Origin: an uncultured Clostridia bacterium
Lineage (GTDB): Bacteria > Bacillota > Clostridia > Oscillospirales > Acutalibacteraceae
DNA: 43,522 nucleotides
Reading direction: 5' to 3'
Assembly (NCBI GenBank): GCA_937876375.1
Contig: CALEHY010000022.1
Location: 1-43,522 of the forward strand
In this document: in pieces, positions 24,126 to 31,711 of the stretch
Numbering within the stretch: position 1 is the stretch's first letter
Layout of the letters: each line of letters begins with the position of its first letter
Notes under the pieces: generated by a model
What the model was told of the DNA's origin: nothing
Seen by the model: only the letters and a program-made list of their open reading frames with translations
The model's database searches: none
Position numbers and translations under genes: made by a program

Positions 24126-24131
24126 ATTATA
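24126..24131 (-). promoter_or_regulatory. -10 box of the phosphatase-EamA-hydrolase operon
   Basis: Perfect TATAAT on the minus strand 15 nt before the ATG. The matching -35 (TTTATT, 17 nt upstream) is weak and lies at the end of the queT terminator. The leader would be only about 9 nt. Confidence 0.45.
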
Positions 24132-24150
24132 CCATATATAAAGCAGAAAA

Positions 24151-24182
24151 TAAAGCCCACAATCGTTTGATTGTGGGCTTTA
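24151..24182 (-). terminator. Terminator of queT
   Basis: A perfect 14-bp stem (24151-24164 with 24169-24182, loop GTTT) about 12 nt past the queT stop, followed on the minus strand by TTTATTTTCT. Confidence 0.88.
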
Positions 24183-24194
24183 AGTATCATTACT

Positions 24195-24719
24195 TTAGTT
24201 CAATATTTTCTTGTCTAGTTCACGTTTTATGATTACATAATATAGCATTGTGCCGAGTGTTAGCATAACTCCAAGCTCTCCAAGTGCAACGAAGCCACCT
24301 TGTGTCAAAAAGCTCAATAGGTGAAAATCGCCCTCAATAAAGAAGCATTCAATCTCCCATCCGATAACGATACCATTGAATATCGCTGGCATAAGCATGG
24401 ATAGCAATGGATATGTACGAACCTTTACATTCTTCAAGGCATACATACATAGAGCCGAGCCAAGTGTTGCAAGTGAGCCAAAAATCATATCAAGTGGTAG
24501 TCCTTGACCAATGCTTGCAATGTTAGAGATAACGCAACCTAGAGCAAGTCCAGGAATAGCAGCTGGTGTGAACAGTGCCAAAACATTTAGTGCTTCCGAT
24601 ACTCTGAACTGAACAGCCATAGTTGTTGATGCTGGCCAAATCATAGTCTGGGAATAAGTAAGTGCAGCGTACATTGCTGCGATTATTGCAACCTGTGCAA
24701 TAAACTTTGTCTTTTTCAT
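24195..24719 (-). CDS. queT: QueT-type queuosine precursor transporter (ECF substrate component)
   Basis: 174 aa, five to six membrane spans. The QueT signature covers most of the protein: AAMYAALTYS, the RVSEALNVLALFTPAAIPGL segment, then GCVISNI with GLPLDMIFGSLATL. It is the membrane S-component that captures a queuosine precursor (preQ1/preQ0 or related base) for an ECF transporter whose energising subunits are encoded elsewhere. The leader contains a preQ1-type riboswitch candidate, which supports the assignment independently. Start supported by GGAGGA in that leader. Monocistronic. Confidence 0.92.
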   Translation of the reverse strand: MKKTKFIAQVAIIAAMYAALTYSQTMIWPASTTMAVQFRVSEALNVLALFTPAAIPGLALGCVISNIASIGQGLPLDMIFGSLATLGSALCMYALKNVKVRTYPLLSMLMPAIFNGIVIGWEIECFFIEGDFHLLSFLTQGGFVALGELGVMLTLGTMLYYVIIKRELDKKILN

Positions 24720-24730
24720 TTAATTTTCCT

Positions 24731-24790
24731 CCGTAGTTTTGTTTTTAGAAGCCACAGGGTGTGACTGGTCAGGATTTTGCGAACTGACAA
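24731..24790 (-). promoter_or_regulatory. Candidate preQ1 riboswitch upstream of queT
   Basis: From the predicted start near 24790 the RNA has a 5-bp stem (GTCAG 24788-24784 with CTGAC 24772-24768) around the loop TTCGCAAAATC, close to the preQ1-I loop of Thermoanaerobacter (UCGC then A-rich). A short second hairpin region follows (around CACACCCTGTG), then the A-rich tail TAAAAACAAAACTA leading into CGGAGG. An extra hairpin before the A-rich strand recalls class III, which is known before queT in Ruminococcaceae. The class is not certain. Confidence 0.6.
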
Positions 24791-24795
24791 TGGAG

Positions 24796-24824
24796 ATTAT
24801 AATATAATATCAATGAAAAAGCAA
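24796..24824 (-). promoter_or_regulatory. Promoter of queT
   Basis: Minus strand TTGCTT (24824-24819), 17 nt spacer, perfect TATAAT (24801-24796), starting right after the stop codon of the GH43 gene. Confidence 0.7.
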
Positions 24825-24827
24825 CAA

Positions 24828-25682
24828 TTATTTTACAAACTCTATCATATCACCAGTATCCTTTAATTCTCTAAATACTGGGCGTTCGTAATCTGTTCTA
24901 TTAGGAGCATGATATGTGAGCATAAGCTTGTCACCATGCATAAAGAGCATACCGTGTCCACCATCGTTTGTAACAAGTGGGTCCAAATGCTTAAATGTGC
25001 CAGTAATCTCATCATTATCCGAAATCGCTACACACTGTGCATATTTATCATTAACAGAAGTGCTCCAAATGAGAAGAAGTCTGCCATTTGTAGTACGGTA
25101 CATAAATGGACCATCTGTGATATAATGCTCACCATCTGGCTTTTTCTCGATATAAAATGGAGTTGAGCCACTAAACATATATACTGGCTCGCCAATGCTT
25201 TTCTTTAAATCATCTTGTAGCTCGATATAACAAACAGTACCATCAATAATCTGTGTGTGCTCGTGGCAAAAAACAAGATAAGGCTTGCCATCCTTGTTTA
25301 TATAGAGAGTGCCATCAAGACATTCCCACTCCTCTGGTGTCAGTGCACCTTCGCTATGTGGCACGAACGGACCAAGTGGGCTATCTGACTTTAGTGCAAA
25401 TGTTCCTCTCAAATTGCATTCTCTTGTAAAGGTAGCAAACATATAGTATGAGCCATTATATTTGTGCACCTCTGGAGCCCAAGATACCTCTCTGTTAAGA
25501 CCATATTTTTCGCTATTAAAGCATTCGATAGGTTCGCTCCAATTCTCCAAATCTGTTGAGGTATAAACATCAAATCCAGCAACCTTGCAGCCAAAATTTC
25601 CTGCACGAGTGCCATACAAATAATATGTATCATTCTCCTTTAACACAAAAGGGTCCCTAATGTTAATATCTTCTTTTTTCAT
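24828..25682 (-). CDS. GH43-family glycosidase, paralogue 2
   Basis: 284 aa, closely similar over the full length to the GH43 at 12119-12964 (roughly 60% by eye), so the two are recent paralogues or fill paired roles. It shares NIRDPFV, SWAPEVHKY, CLDGTLYI, CHEH and DGGHGM. Again the usual catalytic Glu position is Asp, in ITDGPFMYR. Single gene divergent from GH32, with its own promoter; no terminator is visible before the queT promoter. No signal peptide. Substrate unknown, likely a pentose-containing plant oligosaccharide. Confidence 0.86.
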   Translation of the reverse strand: MKKEDINIRDPFVLKENDTYYLYGTRAGNFGCKVAGFDVYTSTDLENWSEPIECFNSEKYGLNREVSWAPEVHKYNGSYYMFATFTRECNLRGTFALKSDSPLGPFVPHSEGALTPEEWECLDGTLYINKDGKPYLVFCHEHTQIIDGTVCYIELQDDLKKSIGEPVYMFSGSTPFYIEKKPDGEHYITDGPFMYRTTNGRLLLIWSTSVNDKYAQCVAISDNDEITGTFKHLDPLVTNDGGHGMLFMHGDKLMLTYHAPNRTDYERPVFRELKDTGDMIEFVK

Positions 25683-25700
25683 AAAGTTCTCCTTGTGCGA

Positions 25701-25712
25701 ATTAATATTAAT
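25701..25712. promoter_or_regulatory. Operator-like palindrome before GH43 paralogue 2
   Basis: ATTAATATTAAT is a perfect 12-base palindrome flanked by GCGA and CGC. It lies between the GH43 promoter and its start codon, where a repressor would block transcription. A looser inverted repeat (AAAGCAA at 25743-25749, TTGCTTT at 25770-25776) brackets the -35 box. No regulator gene is adjacent. Confidence 0.3.
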
Positions 25713-25732
25713 CGCTTTTTTATCTTTGTTTC

Positions 25733-25761
25733 ATTATATAGCAAAGCAATTGATTTTTCAA
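25733..25761 (-). promoter_or_regulatory. Promoter of GH43 paralogue 2
   Basis: Minus strand TTGAAA (25761-25756), 17 nt spacer, perfect TATAAT (25738-25733). Confidence 0.78.
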
Positions 25762-25803
25762 CAAATGTGTTGCTTTTGTACATAAATATAGCACCTATTA
25801 CCC

Positions 25804-25832
25804 TTTACAAAAGCTATCATATATGATTAAAT
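25804..25832 (+). promoter_or_regulatory. Promoter of the GH32-MFS operon
   Basis: TTTACA (25804-25809), 17 nt spacer, TTAAAT (25827-25832). The -10 is weak, so other registers are possible. Confidence 0.45.
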
Positions 25833-25855
25833 AATCTGTAATAAGGAGTGATGAT

Positions 25856-26932
25856 ATGCCAAGCTACAAGCGATTTAAATATCATTTTGAGCCACAAAAG
25901 GGTTGGATGAACGACCCTAACGGACTTGTATATTTTAGAGGTCAATACCACGCATTCTTTCAGCACAATCCATATTCGACCGAATGGGACAAAATGCACT
26001 GGGGTCACGCTGTAAGTAATGATTTGCTTCATTGGGAAGAGCTACCTATTGCTCTATATCCAGATCAAGAATACGAGTGTGAAGGTGGTTGTTTTTCTGG
26101 CTCTGCGATTGTTAAGGATGACAGACTCTATCTTTTCTACACCTCTGTTGCTGACAAGCAGGCTCAATCCGTAGCTTTTAGTGACGATGGCATTCATTTC
26201 ACAAAATATGATGGCAATCCAGTCATCAGTGATAATCCACTTGGATACTACGATTTTAGGGACCCAAAGGTTACAGAAATCGACGGACAATATTATATGG
26301 TTACAGGCTCTGGCGACAAGGATGCTGGTCAAGTTCTACTGTTCAAAAGTGATGATTTGCTAAAATGGGAATATATCGGTATCCTGTTTGAAGGTGAAGA
26401 ATACAAGCCTTGTATTGAGTGTCCAGATTTCTTCAAGCTAGGTGACAAATATGTCCTTATGTTCTCAAAGATGGAAGAGCCATCACGCACGACACATTTT
26501 GTAATCGGTGATTTTAAAGATAAAAAACTAATCAATACTACTATATATCGACCAGAGTGGGGACGAGATTTTTACGCTCCACAGACAATGTGGGATGGCA
26601 GGAGAAGAATACTAATAGGCTGGCTATATCATTGGGGCAAAAAAGCACCACTAGGCTGTCCATTTGCTGGGGCATTATCCATACCAAGAGAGCTAAAGTT
26701 GACAGATAATGCCATCTACAACTACCCTGTTGTTGAGGCACAAGGCTCAATGACAAAAAAGAGCAAATATGTCAGCATTAGTGAAAATATAATCACTGTT
26801 CATCCAAAATTACAAAAGAAGCGAACATTCTCTATTCCAAAAATCGATTCTGTAGACATTTTTGAAGACACAAAATCAGTCGAAATTTTCGTCAACAAAG
26901 GCGAAATATCAATTAGCGAATGGATAGTATAA
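25856..26932 (+). CDS. GH32 beta-fructosidase with shortened C-terminal module
   Basis: 358 aa. The three GH32 catalytic motifs are intact: WMNDPNG with nucleophile D20, FRDPK with D136, and ECPD with acid/base E188. It should hydrolyse sucrose, sucrose-6-phosphate or short fructans in the cytoplasm; no signal peptide. Usual relatives have about 480-500 aa with a long C-terminal beta-sandwich. Here only about 65 residues follow the propeller, though the segment SVEIFVNKGEISI typical of that sandwich is kept, so the module is contracted and not simply cut off. Shine-Dalgarno AAGGAG precedes the ATG. Followed after 29 nt by an MFS transporter, probably for the same sugar. Confidence 0.9.
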   Translation: MPSYKRFKYHFEPQKGWMNDPNGLVYFRGQYHAFFQHNPYSTEWDKMHWGHAVSNDLLHWEELPIALYPDQEYECEGGCFSGSAIVKDDRLYLFYTSVADKQAQSVAFSDDGIHFTKYDGNPVISDNPLGYYDFRDPKVTEIDGQYYMVTGSGDKDAGQVLLFKSDDLLKWEYIGILFEGEEYKPCIECPDFFKLGDKYVLMFSKMEEPSRTTHFVIGDFKDKKLINTTIYRPEWGRDFYAPQTMWDGRRRILIGWLYHWGKKAPLGCPFAGALSIPRELKLTDNAIYNYPVVEAQGSMTKKSKYVSISENIITVHPKLQKKRTFSIPKIDSVDIFEDTKSVEIFVNKGEISISEWIV

Positions 26933-26961
26933 ATTATAAAGGATAAAGTATAAAGGAAAAA

Positions 26962-28155
26962 ATGAAACAAAAGAATTACAAACAAACATTGTTAGCGTGT
27001 TATCTTGGATTTGTTATCCAAGCAATATCTGCTAACTTTTTACCACTGTTATATATCACATTTCACAAAACCTATGGCATAGGATTCGGCAAGCTTGCAC
27101 TACTATCAACAGAGTTCTTTTTAACACAGCTTGTTGTCGATTTTATCTGTGCAAAGGTCGTTGACAGAATTGGATACCGACCTTGCATAATTGCTGCACA
27201 AATAACCTCTGCACTCGGTATTGCTGGGCTATCATTTGTTCCAGATTTACTCCCGTCACCATTTGTCGGCATAACAATTTGTGTATTCATATACGCTATC
27301 GGCAGTGGTCTTATTGAGGTGCTTTGCAGTCCTATAGTTGAGGCTTGCCCATTTGAAAACAAAGAGAGTGCAATGAGCCTGCTCCACTCGTTCTACTGCT
27401 GGGGCTTTGCTGGTGTAATAATCTTTTCAACACTGTTTTTCACCATATTTGGAATAGATAATTGGAAGATACTTGCTATCATTTGGTCAATAATTCCGAT
27501 ATACAACACATACAATTTTGCAAAATGCCCTATCGAAAAGCTGGTCGAGGATGGCAACAGTATGACAATGGGTCAGCTGTTCAAAACGAAGGTGTTTTGG
27601 ATATTCATTCTGCTGATGATTGGTGCTGGGGCAAGTGAAATCTCTCTTGCTCAATGGGCATCTGCATTTGCCGAGTCAGCACTTCATGTATCAAAGGCAA
27701 CTGGCGACCTTATCGGTCCTTGTGGATTTGCAATATTTATGGGATTGAGCAGAGCACTGTATGGCAAATTTGGCGAAAAGGTAAATCTAACTGTATTTAT
27801 GGCATTGTCCGGCATTATGTGCCTTGGCTGTTATCTGGTTGCTGGACTAACAAAAATACCAATTTTAGGACTGATCAGCTGTGCACTGTGTGGATTTTCT
27901 GTCGGCATTATGTGGCCTGGCTCAATCAGTATCTCATCATCAATTCTCAAAAGAGGTGGAACAGCGCTATTTGCATTCCTTGCACTTGCAGGAGATTTGG
28001 GTGGCTCGATAGGACCATTTATTGTCGGTAACGTATCACAAAAACTGGGTGACAACCTACAAGCAGGTGTGCTGTCTGGTATAATATTCCCAATTATTTT
28101 AGTGGTAAGTGTCTTGCTATTAAGGAACAAATATAAAGAACACCATAGGTCATAA
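26962..28155 (+). CDS. MFS transporter, probably sugar uptake
   Basis: 397 aa with twelve predicted membrane spans. The loop VVDRIGYRPCI between TM2 and TM3 matches the MFS signature, and the general pattern resembles FucP-like sugar permeases (FENKESAMSLLHSFYCWG, GLSRALYGKFGEK). Second gene of an operon with GH32, so sucrose or a fructo-oligosaccharide is the likely cargo (inference). Shine-Dalgarno AAAGGA lies in the 29-nt gap. The last codons form part of the terminator stem and the stop codon sits in its loop. Confidence 0.85.
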   Translation: MKQKNYKQTLLACYLGFVIQAISANFLPLLYITFHKTYGIGFGKLALLSTEFFLTQLVVDFICAKVVDRIGYRPCIIAAQITSALGIAGLSFVPDLLPSPFVGITICVFIYAIGSGLIEVLCSPIVEACPFENKESAMSLLHSFYCWGFAGVIIFSTLFFTIFGIDNWKILAIIWSIIPIYNTYNFAKCPIEKLVEDGNSMTMGQLFKTKVFWIFILLMIGAGASEISLAQWASAFAESALHVSKATGDLIGPCGFAIFMGLSRALYGKFGEKVNLTVFMALSGIMCLGCYLVAGLTKIPILGLISCALCGFSVGIMWPGSISISSSILKRGGTALFAFLALAGDLGGSIGPFIVGNVSQKLGDNLQAGVLSGIIFPIILVVSVLLLRNKYKEHHRS

Positions 28156-28169
28156 CAACCTATGGTGTT
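28139..28169. terminator. Bidirectional terminator between MFS and GH3 genes
   Basis: An 11-bp perfect stem (28139-28149 with 28159-28169). The MFS stop codon (28153-28155) lies inside the loop, and the GH3 gene ends at 28176 on the other strand. Confidence 0.82.
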
Positions 28170-28175
28170 TATTAT

Positions 28176-30272
28176 TTATAGCTCTATTTTTATACATTTA
28201 TATTTGTAAAGGCTTTCGCTATACTCATCTGGTTGATGACCACCAGCAAAAAGTGTTATCTTACCATCTGGCTCAACCCTTTCGCCATTATCAAGAACAG
28301 CCTTTATCCAGTATTTATCAATTTCAAGCTCAATTTCTTTTGTCTCATTTGCATCGAGCTTAACTGTAGCGAATGCACACAGCTGATAGTTTGGCGTTTC
28401 TGTTCTGCTGTCATCATATTTTGCATAGATTTGAATTTTTTCAAGAGCTGTCATATCACCCTTGTTTGTAAGAGCAAGCTTTACCTTAATCGATGAGCTA
28501 TCCTCACTCAAAACCTCAAATTTGTTATACTCAAAATCCGTATAACCCAGTCCGTAGCCAAATGGATATAATGGCTTTTTATTCAAAAAGCGATATGTTC
28601 TGCCCTGCATTTTGTAATCAGTAATATCTGGCAAATCATCCTCTTGATGATAAAATGTTACTGGCAATTTTCCAGATGGAGAGTATTCTCCACCAAGCAT
28701 TTGAGCAATAGCTAGTCCACCAAGAGCACCTGGATACCAAGCGTGGATAATAGCCTTTGCATGCTGTCTTACCTTGTCGCCCAAGTCAACAGCGCTACCA
28801 CACATAGTAACAACAACTAGGTTATCCGTGGCGTCACAAACAGCATCAGCTAGCTTACGCTGTGCCTCTGGAAGATACAAGGTCTTCTTGTCTCCATGAT
28901 TTGTGTATGCATCTTCACAACCAGTGTCCTCACCCTCAATGCTTCTGTCAAGTCCAAGACAAAGGATTGTACAATCTGCTCTTGATGCAACAGCACAAGC
29001 CTCACTTTCAAGATTAACGAATCCATCAAAATATTTGCCCTTGTCAAAATACAATAGCGACCCATCAGCAACCGAAATGTCACTGTTAGTAAACACCTTT
29101 CTAATACCATCAGCCACTGTAACGTACTCATCTGCATGGCCATTATAGTTGCCTTCAAGGACAGTTGTTGACATAGCATTCGGTCCAATGACAGCAATTT
29201 TTGTTTTACTATCCTTACTCAATGGAAGAAAGCTATCCTTGTTCTTCAGCAACACAATACTCTGCCTTGAAGCCTCCAAATTGAGTGCCTTGTGCTCTGC
29301 ACAGTTAACCTTACTAAACGGAATATCAGCATATGGCCGAATCTCTTCGAACTCACCGAGCATGACTCTGGTCGTGAAAAGTCTAATAGCTGCATTTGTT
29401 ATAGCGTCATCGTCAATCAAATCCTCTTCATACGCCTCAATCAAATGTGTATATGTGTCACCACAGTTCAAATCACAGCCTTTGTTCAATGCTATTGCAG
29501 CAGCCTGTGTCAAATTGTCGACATAATGATGATTTTCCGAAATATCAGCAATCGCCCAGCAATCAGACACGAAATAACCGTTAAAGCCCCATTTTTCTCG
29601 AAGAACAGTTTGAAGCTCATCACTTGCACAACAAGGCTCTCCATTTGTTCTGTTGTAAGCACCCATAACACCAGCAACGCCAGCCTTTACAGCATACTCA
29701 AAAGCTGGCAGATAGGTCTCATACATATCCTTATTGCTAGCCTCTGCGTTAAATGAATGACGAAGCTCCTCTGGACCAGAATGAACGGCAAAATGTTTCG
29801 CACAAGCAGCTGACTTAAGGAATTTGCCATCACCCTGCAAACCCTTGATAAATTCACAGCCAAGAGTCGCCGTTAGATAAGGGTCCTCACCATATGTTTC
29901 CTGTCCTCTACCCCATCGTGGATCTCTGAAAATATTGATGTTAGGTGACCAGTATGTTAATCCCTTATATATTCCTCTGTCGCCAAATTCAACACTAGTA
30001 TTATATTTAGCTCGACCTTCGGTCGAAATAGCATCTGCAACACAGTGAACGAGCTCAGGATTAAAGGTCGCTGACATGCCAATAGTTTGAGGAAAAACTG
30101 TTGCAACACCAGCTCTAGCAACGCCGTGCAATGCCTCGTTCCACCAGTTATGCTCATAAATACCAAGCCTCTCTATCGCACTAGCGTTATATAACAGCTG
30201 TGACATTTTTTCTTCAGTAGTCATTTTTTCTACTATAGAAATAGCTTTTTTTCTAGCCTCAAAATAGTCCAT
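28176..30272 (-). CDS. GH3 beta-glucosidase/beta-xylosidase
   Basis: 698 aa from the ATG at 30272. This start is chosen because AGGTG lies 10 nt upstream and because a longer reading from 30305 would begin before the predicted transcription start near 30301. The N-terminal barrel has NWWNEALHGVARAG, SPNINIFRDPRWGRGQETYGEDP and AKHFAVHSGPE. The nucleophile is D237 in YFVSDCWAI. A second alpha/beta domain (WYPGALGG, PSGKLPVTFY) and a C-terminal fibronectin-III-like domain follow. The NWWNEALHG/RWGRGQETYGEDP set is typical of the beta-xylosidase branch of GH3. Cytoplasmic. Single gene with its own promoter. Confidence 0.92.
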   Translation of the reverse strand: MDYFEARKKAISIVEKMTTEEKMSQLLYNASAIERLGIYEHNWWNEALHGVARAGVATVFPQTIGMSATFNPELVHCVADAISTEGRAKYNTSVEFGDRGIYKGLTYWSPNINIFRDPRWGRGQETYGEDPYLTATLGCEFIKGLQGDGKFLKSAACAKHFAVHSGPEELRHSFNAEASNKDMYETYLPAFEYAVKAGVAGVMGAYNRTNGEPCCASDELQTVLREKWGFNGYFVSDCWAIADISENHHYVDNLTQAAAIALNKGCDLNCGDTYTHLIEAYEEDLIDDDAITNAAIRLFTTRVMLGEFEEIRPYADIPFSKVNCAEHKALNLEASRQSIVLLKNKDSFLPLSKDSKTKIAVIGPNAMSTTVLEGNYNGHADEYVTVADGIRKVFTNSDISVADGSLLYFDKGKYFDGFVNLESEACAVASRADCTILCLGLDRSIEGEDTGCEDAYTNHGDKKTLYLPEAQRKLADAVCDATDNLVVVTMCGSAVDLGDKVRQHAKAIIHAWYPGALGGLAIAQMLGGEYSPSGKLPVTFYHQEDDLPDITDYKMQGRTYRFLNKKPLYPFGYGLGYTDFEYNKFEVLSEDSSSIKVKLALTNKGDMTALEKIQIYAKYDDSRTETPNYQLCAFATVKLDANETKEIELEIDKYWIKAVLDNGERVEPDGKITLFAGGHQPDEYSESLYKYKCIKIEL

Positions 30273-30307
30273 ATTCCCATCACACCTACTCATAATTCTA
30301 TACAAAT

Positions 30308-30336
30308 ATTATATTATTTTGTACAAATCTCGTCAA
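30308..30336 (-). promoter_or_regulatory. Promoter of the GH3 gene
   Basis: Minus strand TTGACG (30336-30331), 17 nt spacer, perfect TATAAT (30313-30308). It places the transcript start near 30301. Confidence 0.78.
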
Positions 30337-30361
30337 GTGTAAGCTAACAGGTCTAAATCGA

Positions 30362-30508
30362 CTATTTATATATTCCTCTACCCTCAAAATAATCACAATC
30401 ATCAAGAAACTCATCCATGCTATCGCTACTCGATGAACCACCAAATAACAACTTGAATGGTAGTAACAATATATAAATTGGGAAAAATAATAGCTTTAAT
30501 AATAGCAT
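30362..30508 (-). CDS. 48-aa single-span membrane peptide
   Basis: 48 codons plus TAG. A GAGGTGATA Shine-Dalgarno (30519-30511) sits just ahead of the ATG. The N-terminal half is one membrane span (LLLKLLFFPIYILLLPFKLLF), the rest a Gly/Ser hinge and an acidic tail (SMDEFLDDCDYFEG). I do not know the family. It lies 89 nt downstream of spoVAD on the same strand with no terminator between, so it may be transcribed with spoVAD and have a role in sporulation, which is only an inference from position. Confidence 0.6.
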   Translation of the reverse strand: MLLLKLLFFPIYILLLPFKLLFGGSSSSDSMDEFLDDCDYFEGRGIYK

Positions 30509-30597
30509 AATATCACCTCTTCATCTCAAGCCTAACATACCCTTATCTCATTGTAAACGAGATTTAAATCGTAGTACAGAAAATGGGACAATGTTGA

Positions 30598-31602
30598 TTA
30601 TGCTTCTAGCATTACAGCGTGTGCAATACCAGGAATTGGATGACCCTGCTTAACTGAGGTTGGTGACATAAGTGCACCAGTAGCAACGAACAGCACTCGT
30701 TTTAACTCGCCAGCCTTAATCCTTTTCATAATATGTGAACACAGCACTGATGCGCCACACCCACAGCCAGAACCACCAGAATTGACATCCTGCTCCTTCA
30801 AATCAAATATCATCAACCCACAATCGTTATGAACAGCTTTAATATCCTTATCATAATTCTGCTCCAGTATTTCATACAACAGCTTCGTGCCAGTATACCC
30901 CAAATCACCAGTAGCAATCAAATCAAAATCATCAGCCGTCATCCCAGCCCCATCCAAAAACTCACTAATAGTCCTTGCCGCCGCAGGGGCCATGGCTGCG
31001 CCCATATTGTTGGCATCCTTGATGCCAAGGTCGGTGATTGTGCCGATACAGATTGCTGGTATTTTGATGCCTTCTGTTGCTGATTTTGCGACAACAGCAC
31101 AGCCAGCACCAGTGACTGTCCACTGGGCACTAGGTGGACGCTGACCACCATACTCTAGTGGAAATCTAAACTGTCGTTCGCTTGATGCAAAATGGCTCGA
31201 TGCACCAGCAACACAACAATCTGCTCCAGCCTCTATAGCGACACAAGCGTTGCAAAGTGTCAGCGCCATTGTTGAGCAAGCACCATACATTCCAACAAAC
31301 GGCATCTCCAAATCCTTTAGTGCAAAGCAAGAGCCAACACACTGGTCAAGCAAATCACCAGTCATAACAAAATTCACATCAGATGGGCTCTTATTTGCGT
31401 TAGACAGTGCACGAATAATAGCATCGTGGAGCATTGCTGATTCGGCAAGCTCGAATGATTCCTGACCCATTGTCGTATCGTCAAAAATTGCGTCAAAATC
31501 CTCTCTTAACGGACCTTCACCTTCTTTTTTACCACACACTCCAGCAGAGCCAATAACATAATGTGGAGTATCAAAAATATATACCTTTCCACTCTTTCTC
31601 AT
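30598..31602 (-). CDS. spoVAD: Stage V sporulation protein AD
   Basis: 334 aa, full length. SpoVAD has a thiolase-like fold, binds dipicolinic acid and works with SpoVAC/SpoVAE in moving it into the developing spore and out at germination. Clear motifs: ENVIYVID-like start (GKVYIFDTPHYVIGSAGVCG), GACSTMALTL, GYTGTKLLYEIL, NSGGSGCGCGASVL and a final GIAHAVMLEA. In most spore formers it sits between spoVAC and spoVAE; here neither is adjacent. Shine-Dalgarno GAGGTG precedes the ATG. Its presence is strong evidence that the organism is, or recently was, a spore former. Confidence 0.95.
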   Translation of the reverse strand: MRKSGKVYIFDTPHYVIGSAGVCGKKEGEGPLREDFDAIFDDTTMGQESFELAESAMLHDAIIRALSNANKSPSDVNFVMTGDLLDQCVGSCFALKDLEMPFVGMYGACSTMALTLCNACVAIEAGADCCVAGASSHFASSERQFRFPLEYGGQRPPSAQWTVTGAGCAVVAKSATEGIKIPAICIGTITDLGIKDANNMGAAMAPAAARTISEFLDGAGMTADDFDLIATGDLGYTGTKLLYEILEQNYDKDIKAVHNDCGLMIFDLKEQDVNSGGSGCGCGASVLCSHIMKRIKAGELKRVLFVATGALMSPTSVKQGHPIPGIAHAVMLEA

Positions 31603-31654
31603 AAAAACACCTCAAATCTATTTTTTACAAAACAGACGAAAATATATATTTTTG

Positions 31655-31683
31655 TTGACAAATATATTGCTCAGTATTATTAT
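31655..31683 (+). promoter_or_regulatory. Promoter of the acyltransferase gene
   Basis: Perfect TTGACA (31655-31660), 17 nt spacer, TATTAT (31678-31683). It places transcription start near 31690. Confidence 0.75.
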
Positions 31684-31711
31684 CAACTTGAAAAACAAAA
31701 GAGGTAATAAT

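Noticed and set aside
30545..30563. Hairpin ATCTC/GAGAT after spoVAD as terminator
   Set aside because: Only 5 bp with a long loop and no T run, so the small gene downstream is treated as possibly co-transcribed.
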